Below, one piece after another: positions 24,620 through 28,429 of a stretch of 28,429 nt of DNA (the stretch's first letter is position 1; each line of letters opens with the position of its first letter). Position numbers and translations under genes: made by a program. The notes beneath the pieces are model-generated. The model was not told the origin of the DNA. It ran no database searches and was given only the letters and a program-made list of their open reading frames with translations. The stretch comes from Anaerolineae bacterium (GTDB lineage: Bacteria > Chloroflexota > Anaerolineae > Promineifilales > Promineifilaceae), in assembly GCA_028277515.1 (NCBI GenBank), contig JANQGC010000246.1:1-28429 (forward strand), read 5' to 3'.

Positions 24620-25573
24620 ATGTTGACATTTCGTCGATCGCTGCGTTTATTTTTCGGATTAGCCGGCTTTTTTATTGGATTAGCCGCTGCGGCTGCTGCT
24701 TACTTGGCTCGAATGATGATTGCCCCCCCTCGCTTAGGCGAATGGGCAATGCCAAGGGATTTTGGTTTAGATTATGAAGATATTCAGTTTCCTGCGTGGG
24801 ATGGCATAAGGGTATCAGGATGGTTCATTCCCGGCTCAAGCCAACAAGATGTGAAATCTCCAACTGTAATAATGGTCCATAGTTGGCAGTGGAATCGTTT
24901 AGGATATGCCGCCAATGGATTGTTTGCCAATGTGACTGGAAGTAAAAACATCGAGTTGATGAAGCTCGCTAAAATATTTCACGAACAAGGATACCATGTA
25001 TTAACTTTTGATTTGCGCAATCATGGTCAAAGCGCTACTGCCCAACCTGTAACCTTTGGGCAGGGAGAAGCCAAAGATTTGTTGGGATCATTAACATATC
25101 TCGCGACCAGGGATGATGTTGATCCAAACCTTATTGGAGTCGTTGGATTTTCAATTGGAGCCAATGCAGCATTATACGCCATGCCCCAGACGGATTTAAT
25201 TAAGGCAGTTGTCGCCGTTCAACCAACAACGCCATCTTTGTTTTCAAAACGATTGACTAATGATATCCTGGGAATGTTTGGTTCCCCCATTCGAATCGTT
25301 GTCGAATTTATTTATCGAATTTTTGGTGGACCCAGGATGGCTGGAATTGATCCCGCCTTTGCCGTTAGTGGTGTTGAGCACACACCAGTTCTTTATATTC
25401 AGGGAGTTGGGGATAATTGGGGCACTCCGGAAGATGTTTCCAATATGGCAAAAGCTACTCCAAGTGCACAAGAAATTTTGTTTGTGAATACGTATCACCG
25501 GTTTGATGGATATGCTTATATAATTGAAAATCCAGGTCCGGCTTGTGCCTTTTTTAGTCAACATCTATGTTAA
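24620..25573 (+). CDS. Membrane-anchored alpha/beta hydrolase
   Basis: 317 aa. A single N-terminal membrane helix (about 8-31, LRLFFGLAGFFIGLAAAAAAYLA) is followed by an alpha/beta-hydrolase domain (about 45-315). Landmarks: MVHSWQWNR (86-93) at the oxyanion-hole position, FDLRNHGQS (130-138), the nucleophile Ser178 in VGFSIGANAA, a candidate acid Asp in QGVGDNWGTPED and a candidate His in NTYHRFDGY. It resembles the membrane hydrolases of the DUF/YqkD-FrsA type with serine esterase or peptidase-like folds; the substrate is unknown. GGAG of the GGAGTCAGGAG stretch (about 24602-24612) lies about 8 nt before the ATG. It lies 78 nt after the deacetylase gene. Confidence 0.85.
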   Translation: MLTFRRSLRLFFGLAGFFIGLAAAAAAYLARMMIAPPRLGEWAMPRDFGLDYEDIQFPAWDGIRVSGWFIPGSSQQDVKSPTVIMVHSWQWNRLGYAANGLFANVTGSKNIELMKLAKIFHEQGYHVLTFDLRNHGQSATAQPVTFGQGEAKDLLGSLTYLATRDDVDPNLIGVVGFSIGANAALYAMPQTDLIKAVVAVQPTTPSLFSKRLTNDILGMFGSPIRIVVEFIYRIFGGPRMAGIDPAFAVSGVEHTPVLYIQGVGDNWGTPEDVSNMAKATPSAQEILFVNTYHRFDGYAYIIENPGPACAFFSQHLC

Positions 25574-25655
25574 TATTCGTTTTTGAAAAATTTTGTACTG
25601 GTTTGAGCTTGATTACAGATATTATTCATATTCCCTAATCTTCACCAGTTCGTTT

Positions 25656-25672
25656 CAGTGTGATAGACACTG
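25656..25672. promoter_or_regulatory. Palindrome just upstream of the phoB ribosome binding site
   Basis: CAGTGT (25656-25661) and ACACTG (25667-25672) form perfect arms around a 5-nt centre, immediately before AAGAGG (25675-25680), the ribosome binding site of the ATG at 25687. It may be an operator or an mRNA hairpin that influences translation start. No GTTAAC array like that before pstS is seen here. Confidence 0.4.
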
Positions 25673-25686
25673 ATAAGAGGGTATAA

Positions 25687-26412
25687 ATGGCTTACAAAAT
25701 TCTTGTGGTTGAAGATGATTCAACCTTATTAGAGTTGCTGCAATACAATCTGGAGCGCCAGGGATATCAGGTTCAAACGGCTAAAGATGGCCGAGCTGGG
25801 CTAGTTTCGGCCCGGGAAATCGAGCCGGATTTGGTCTTGTTAGATGTGATGCTGCCATATATGGATGGGTTAGAAGTTTGCCGACTGTTACGAAAGGAAG
25901 TTAATGTTCCTATATTGATGCTCACTGCACGCACGGAGGAAGTGGATCGCATCGTTGGGTTAGAACTAGGGGCGGATGATTACATAACAAAACCATTTAG
26001 CATGAGAGAATTGTTGGCTCGCGTAAAAGCCCATTTAAGACGTGTAGAAATGATCCGCGAGGATGTTTCTGCGGAAAGAGTTGGGCAAGAAAACTCGGAC
26101 AAAAAGAGTGAAACTGCCCTTCGATTTGACAACCTGGTCATCAATGAGGATAGGCGCGAGGTATACGTTGAAAATGAATCTATTCGCTTAAAACCGATGG
26201 AGTTTGAACTACTTTTATTCCTTGCACGCAATCAAGGAATTGCTTTATCACGGACGTTAATCTTAGAACGGGTTTGGGGGTGGACCTTTGATGGAAACAG
26301 TCGCACGGTTGATGTGCACGTGCGCTGGCTACGAAAAAAAATTGAACCCGATCCTAATAACCCTACCCGTATTATTACAGTCCATGGCATTGGATATCGT
26401 TTTGATGGTTAA
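25687..26412 (+). CDS. phoB: PhoB-like (OmpR-family) response regulator
   Basis: 241 aa. The receiver domain (1-120) is complete: acidic pair in VVEDD (9-11), phospho-acceptor Asp53 in [15 protein letters not shown], Thr80 in MLTA and Lys102 in [13 protein letters not shown] charged linker (about 121-145) leads to the winged-helix DNA-binding domain (about 146-240): [33 protein letters not shown], then [15 protein letters not shown] and [11 protein letters not shown]. It is followed by its kinase after 55 nt and then by pstS, which supports a role in phosphate-starvation control. It would bind the phased repeats before pstS (inference). Confidence 0.9.
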   Translation: MAYKILVVEDDSTLLELLQYNLERQGYQVQTAKDGRAGLVSAREIEPDLVLLDVMLPYMDGLEVCRLLRKEVNVPILMLTARTEEVDRIVGLELGADDYITKPFSMRELLARVKAHLRRVEMIREDVSAERVGQENSDKKSETALRFDNLVINEDRREVYVENESIRLKPMEFELLLFLARNQGIALSRTLILERVWGWTFDGNSRTVDVHVRWLRKKIEPDPNNPTRIITVHGIGYRFDG

Positions 26413-26467
26413 AATCGATATCTGATAATTTGGCCATATATCATAAATTTTTAACCAGGATAGGTCT

Positions 26468-27892
26468 ATGATTCGCAACAGCAATTGGCGTTTGTTAATT
26501 GTAGTAGTGGCTGTAATTTTTCTGACCATGCTTGGTTTAGGGGGTGGTTTAAGACAGCAAGGCTGCGTGAATAACCAACCGTGCTTTGTTAAGGGAATAA
26601 TTTTGGCTACGATAATTACAATTGTTCTAGTTTCCGGTCTGATCATCTACTCTGACAATCGCCGGGCTAAAACAATTCGTAGCATCACCAATATGGTGCA
26701 GCAAATGGACAGTGATGGTTCAAAGCAGCACGTATTGGTGACTTCGAGGGATGAATTAAGCAACCTGATTCGCGCTATCAATCATCTTTCAGAACGTCAA
26801 TTTCAGAAGATTACCTCATTAACGGATGAGAATAAACAGCTTGTGATGGTTCTGGAAAATATTCCTGATGGGGTCATCATTGCCGATCAATTAGGCCGTG
26901 TTTTATTGATCAACCCGGCAGCAGAAAAGATGTTGAAACGGAAGGAGCCAGATGTGTTGGGGCGATCTTTGGCTGAGGTTGTTCGTCATTATCGGCTCAT
27001 AGAACTTTGGCAAACTGCCCGCAAAGAGGATAAAGAGGCTGTCGCAGCTGTTGAATTTGCTCAATCTTATTTTTTACAGGCTTTTGTAAGCCCGTTTCAT
27101 GAAAAAGATGCGCACGGATACCTGGTGATTTTGCAGGATTTAACCCAAATCAGGTTTCTTCAAACGGTTCGTAGAGATTTTATAAGTAATATTTCTCATG
27201 AGCTACGCACACCATTGGCTTCGTTACAAGCAGTCGTTGAAACGCTGCACAGTGGTGCCCTGGATGACAAGCAATATGCTTCTCGATTTCTGGAAAGGGC
27301 GATGATCGAGGTTGACACCTTGACCCAAATGGTTGAAGAGCTCCTGGAACTTGCCCGCATTGAATCGGGTGAAGTTCCCTTGAAAATCGCGCCAACAGAG
27401 CTTTCTGATTTGATAATTAACCCTATACACCGCCTGCGGCCGCATGCTGAAAGAAATGGCGTACAAGTGACCTGGGAAAATATGGATGGCTTTCCCCCGG
27501 TTTGGGCAGATGCAGAACGTATGCAGCGAGTTCTTACCAATTTAATACACAACGCCATCAAATTTACTCCTGAGAACGGTTTAATTCGAATCAAAGCAGA
27601 GCTGACCGAGGATATTGGACATGAATCTGAAATCATTATCTCAGTAAAAGACTCGGGTGACGGGATTTCGAGCGAAGACCTGCCCCGTGTTTTCGAACGA
27701 TTCTTTAAATCTGACCGCGCACGAACGCGGGGACAGGGGGGGACAGGGCTTGGTCTTGCCATTACCAAGCATCTCGTCGAGGCACATGGGGGGCGGATTT
27801 GGGTGAAAAGTAAGGAGGGTAAAGGGAGCACCTTTTATTTCACTTTACCAGTTGCTTATAAAATTGTTAACAAATCGTTAACTATCCCTTAG
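26468..27892 (+). CDS. phoR: PhoR-like sensor histidine kinase
   Basis: 474 aa. Two membrane helices (about 8-28 and 42-62) flank a very short outer loop of some 13 residues with two cysteines (Cys33, Cys39). A HAMP-like region (about 62-115), a PAS domain (about 124-230, [28 protein letters not shown]), a HisKA domain with the phospho-acceptor His244 ([16 protein letters not shown]) and a HATPase follow: N box [13 protein letters not shown] (359-371), G1 DSGDGIS (395-401), F box ERFFKSD and G2 GGTGLGLAI. The domain order is that of PhoR. The small loop leaves no room for an extracellular ligand domain, as in PhoR kinases that sense through the Pst transporter. AGGATAGG precedes the ATG. Confidence 0.91.
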   Translation: MIRNSNWRLLIVVVAVIFLTMLGLGGGLRQQGCVNNQPCFVKGIILATIITIVLVSGLIIYSDNRRAKTIRSITNMVQQMDSDGSKQHVLVTSRDELSNLIRAINHLSERQFQKITSLTDENKQLVMVLENIPDGVIIADQLGRVLLINPAAEKMLKRKEPDVLGRSLAEVVRHYRLIELWQTARKEDKEAVAAVEFAQSYFLQAFVSPFHEKDAHGYLVILQDLTQIRFLQTVRRDFISNISHELRTPLASLQAVVETLHSGALDDKQYASRFLERAMIEVDTLTQMVEELLELARIESGEVPLKIAPTELSDLIINPIHRLRPHAERNGVQVTWENMDGFPPVWADAERMQRVLTNLIHNAIKFTPENGLIRIKAELTEDIGHESEIIISVKDSGDGISSEDLPRVFERFFKSDRARTRGQGGTGLGLAITKHLVEAHGGRIWVKSKEGKGSTFYFTLPVAYKIVNKSLTIP

Positions 27893-27926
27893 CCAGATGT
27901 TAACTAATATTCGCTGACCTGTTAAA
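27866..27926 (+). promoter_or_regulatory. Phased GTTAAC repeats, probable pho box upstream of pstS
   Basis: GTTAAC occurs at 27866, 27877 and 27899, and GTTAAA at 27921; a weaker CTTAGC sits at 27888. All fall on one 11-bp grid, so sites lie on the same DNA face. Tandem repeats with 11-bp phase are the known format of PhoB/SphR-type boxes; the cyanobacterial one is built on a TTAA core. The array overlaps the last codons of phoR and lies 134-194 bp before the pstS ATG. A candidate -10 box, TATTCT, follows at 27937-27942. Confidence 0.68.
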
Positions 27927-27959
27927 TTCAACGTGTTATTCTTCATTTGTGAAAATCGG

Positions 27960-27977
27960 CACACCTGTTGAGGTGTG
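27960..27977 (+). terminator. 7-bp hairpin in the phoR-pstS gap
   Basis: CACACCT (27960-27966), loop GTTG, AGGTGTG (27971-27977). It lies between the phased repeats and the pstS start, so a transcript starting just behind the repeats would carry it in its leader. The following bases (AATTTG) are not a real T-run, so it could be a weak terminator of phoR, a processing site or a leader structure. Confidence 0.4.
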
Positions 27978-28059
27978 AATTTGCATGCCTAAAACTGATC
28001 TATAGGCGTCATTTTTATAAAGATATCACATGATTCCATAATCAATGTGGAGGAGAATA

Positions 28060-28429
28060 ATGCGACTAAAAGTATTGTTTATTTTTGTTTTAATTATGAT
28101 GGTATTGGTTGCTTGTGGTGGCGGAGAAGAACCGGCAGAAGCAACAGCGGAAGCCCCTCCGGATGTCGAGGGTGCAACCCAGATTGAGGAAGAAGAGGCT
28201 GCTGAAGAAGAAGCCCCTGAGGAAATGGAGGAAGAAGCTCCTGAAGAAATGGAGGAAGAAGCCCCTGAAGAAATAGAAGAAACTTCCGGCCCCTCTGTTG
28301 AATTACCACAACCCAATCCTCTGGATGTTTCGGGCAATGTGGTGTCGGCAGGCAGTTCGACAGTATTCCCGCTGGCCGAGCGCATGGCAGAACGGTATCA
28401 AAACGAAGGGTTCGGCGGTGACATTACGA
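28060..28429 (+). CDS. pstS: Phosphate ABC transporter substrate-binding lipoprotein PstS (5' part)
   Basis: The first 123 codons are present; the gene runs off the window end. MRLKVLFIFVLIMMVLVAC is a lipoprotein signal peptide (Cys19). Residues 20-85 form a very acidic low-complexity linker holding three perfect-length repeats of EEAPEEME (50-73, last copy EEAPEEIE). The PstS fold begins at about 90 with SGNVVSAGSSTVFPLAERMAERYQNEGFGGDIT, where SAGSST is the phosphate-binding loop. GGAGGAG (28049-28055) lies 4 nt before the ATG. Its place after phoB-phoR and a phased repeat array fits phosphate uptake. The other pst genes probably follow outside the window. Confidence 0.88.
   Translation, partial: MRLKVLFIFVLIMMVLVACGGGEEPAEATAEAPPDVEGATQIEEEEAAEEEAPEEMEEEAPEEMEEEAPEEIEETSGPSVELPQPNPLDVSGNVVSAGSSTVFPLAERMAERYQNEGFGGDIT
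28207..28278 (+). repeat. Three 24-bp tandem repeats in the pstS linker
   Basis: Three consecutive in-frame 24-bp units at 28207-28230, 28231-28254 and 28255-28278 encode EEAPEEME, EEAPEEME and EEAPEEIE. Units differ only at a few positions, indicating recent duplication by slippage or unequal crossover. They lengthen the acidic stalk between lipid anchor and binding domain. Confidence 0.85.

Noticed and set aside
27196..27831. Long (211-codon) open frame antisense to the histidine kinase
   Set aside because: The opposite frame encodes an intact HisKA/HATPase with all motifs; the antisense product has no recognisable domain.
28026..28385. Serine-rich open frame on the minus strand opposite pstS
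   Set aside because: It mirrors the acidic repeat linker of pstS; the sense frame has signal peptide, ribosome binding site and PstS motif.
1..28429. CRISPR array, prophage, transposase or conjugation genes
   Set aside because: No regularly spaced repeats of CRISPR type and no protein with transposase, integrase or phage features were found.

Overview
This is a bacterial chromosome segment of roughly mid-40s % GC, densely coded on both strands. No rRNA, tRNA, CRISPR array, phage or intact insertion sequence was seen. The gene content and protein style suggest Chloroflexota (Anaerolineae-like): lipoproteins with long Thr/Pro/Ser linkers, a GAF-GAF-SpoIIE phosphatase with a Cys-rich GAF, a MenA/D/E/F/H menaquinone route, and a PhoB/PhoR pair next to a lipoprotein PstS. 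This assignment is inferred from proteins only; no marker gene is present.

Layout. (1) 119-3313, minus strand: a lipoprotein with two PPC-like domains, a LuxR-type response regulator and an HtrA-like protease without a signal peptide. (2) 3622-8334, plus strand: a tyrosine-catabolism operon made of an Lrp/AsnC regulator, a PLP aminotransferase, 4-hydroxyphenylpyruvate dioxygenase, homogentisate dioxygenase and a flavin-reductase-like protein. (3) 8399-16526: a chorismate and menaquinone block. DAHP synthase (minus) and menA (plus) diverge from a 204-bp region that holds a cloverleaf-shaped palindrome. A TetR-menF-menD-menE-menH operon (minus) runs convergently into menA. A strong TetR-type palindrome lies in front of the TetR gene. 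(4) 16746-19644: a glutaminyl cyclase-like lipoprotein (plus) and an ABC-2 exporter pair (minus). (5) 19746-28429, all plus: XdhC-like protein, lipoprotein, GAF/SpoIIE phosphatase, acpS, PIG-L-type deacetylase, membrane-anchored alpha/beta hydrolase, PhoB-PhoR two-component system and the 5' part of pstS, cut by the window end.

How the genes connect. Regions 2 and 3 form an aromatic-metabolism neighbourhood. DAHP synthase supplies chorismate, MenF/D/H/E/A turn chorismate into menaquinone intermediates, and the adjacent operon breaks tyrosine down to maleylacetoacetate. menB, menC, maleylacetoacetate isomerase and fumarylacetoacetase are not in the window and must lie elsewhere if the pathways are complete. 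Region 5 ends in a phosphate-starvation module. An 11-bp-phased array of GTTAAC repeats between phoR and pstS looks like a pho box.

No wholly new multi-gene system was recognised. The most interesting signals are regulatory or structural: TetR control of a menaquinone operon, the phased pho box, two copies of a paired GTGAC/GTCAC palindromic repeat, the cloverleaf repeat, probable leaderless mRNAs, and a strong excess of the palindrome CGGCCG, mostly as NCG-GCC codon pairs.
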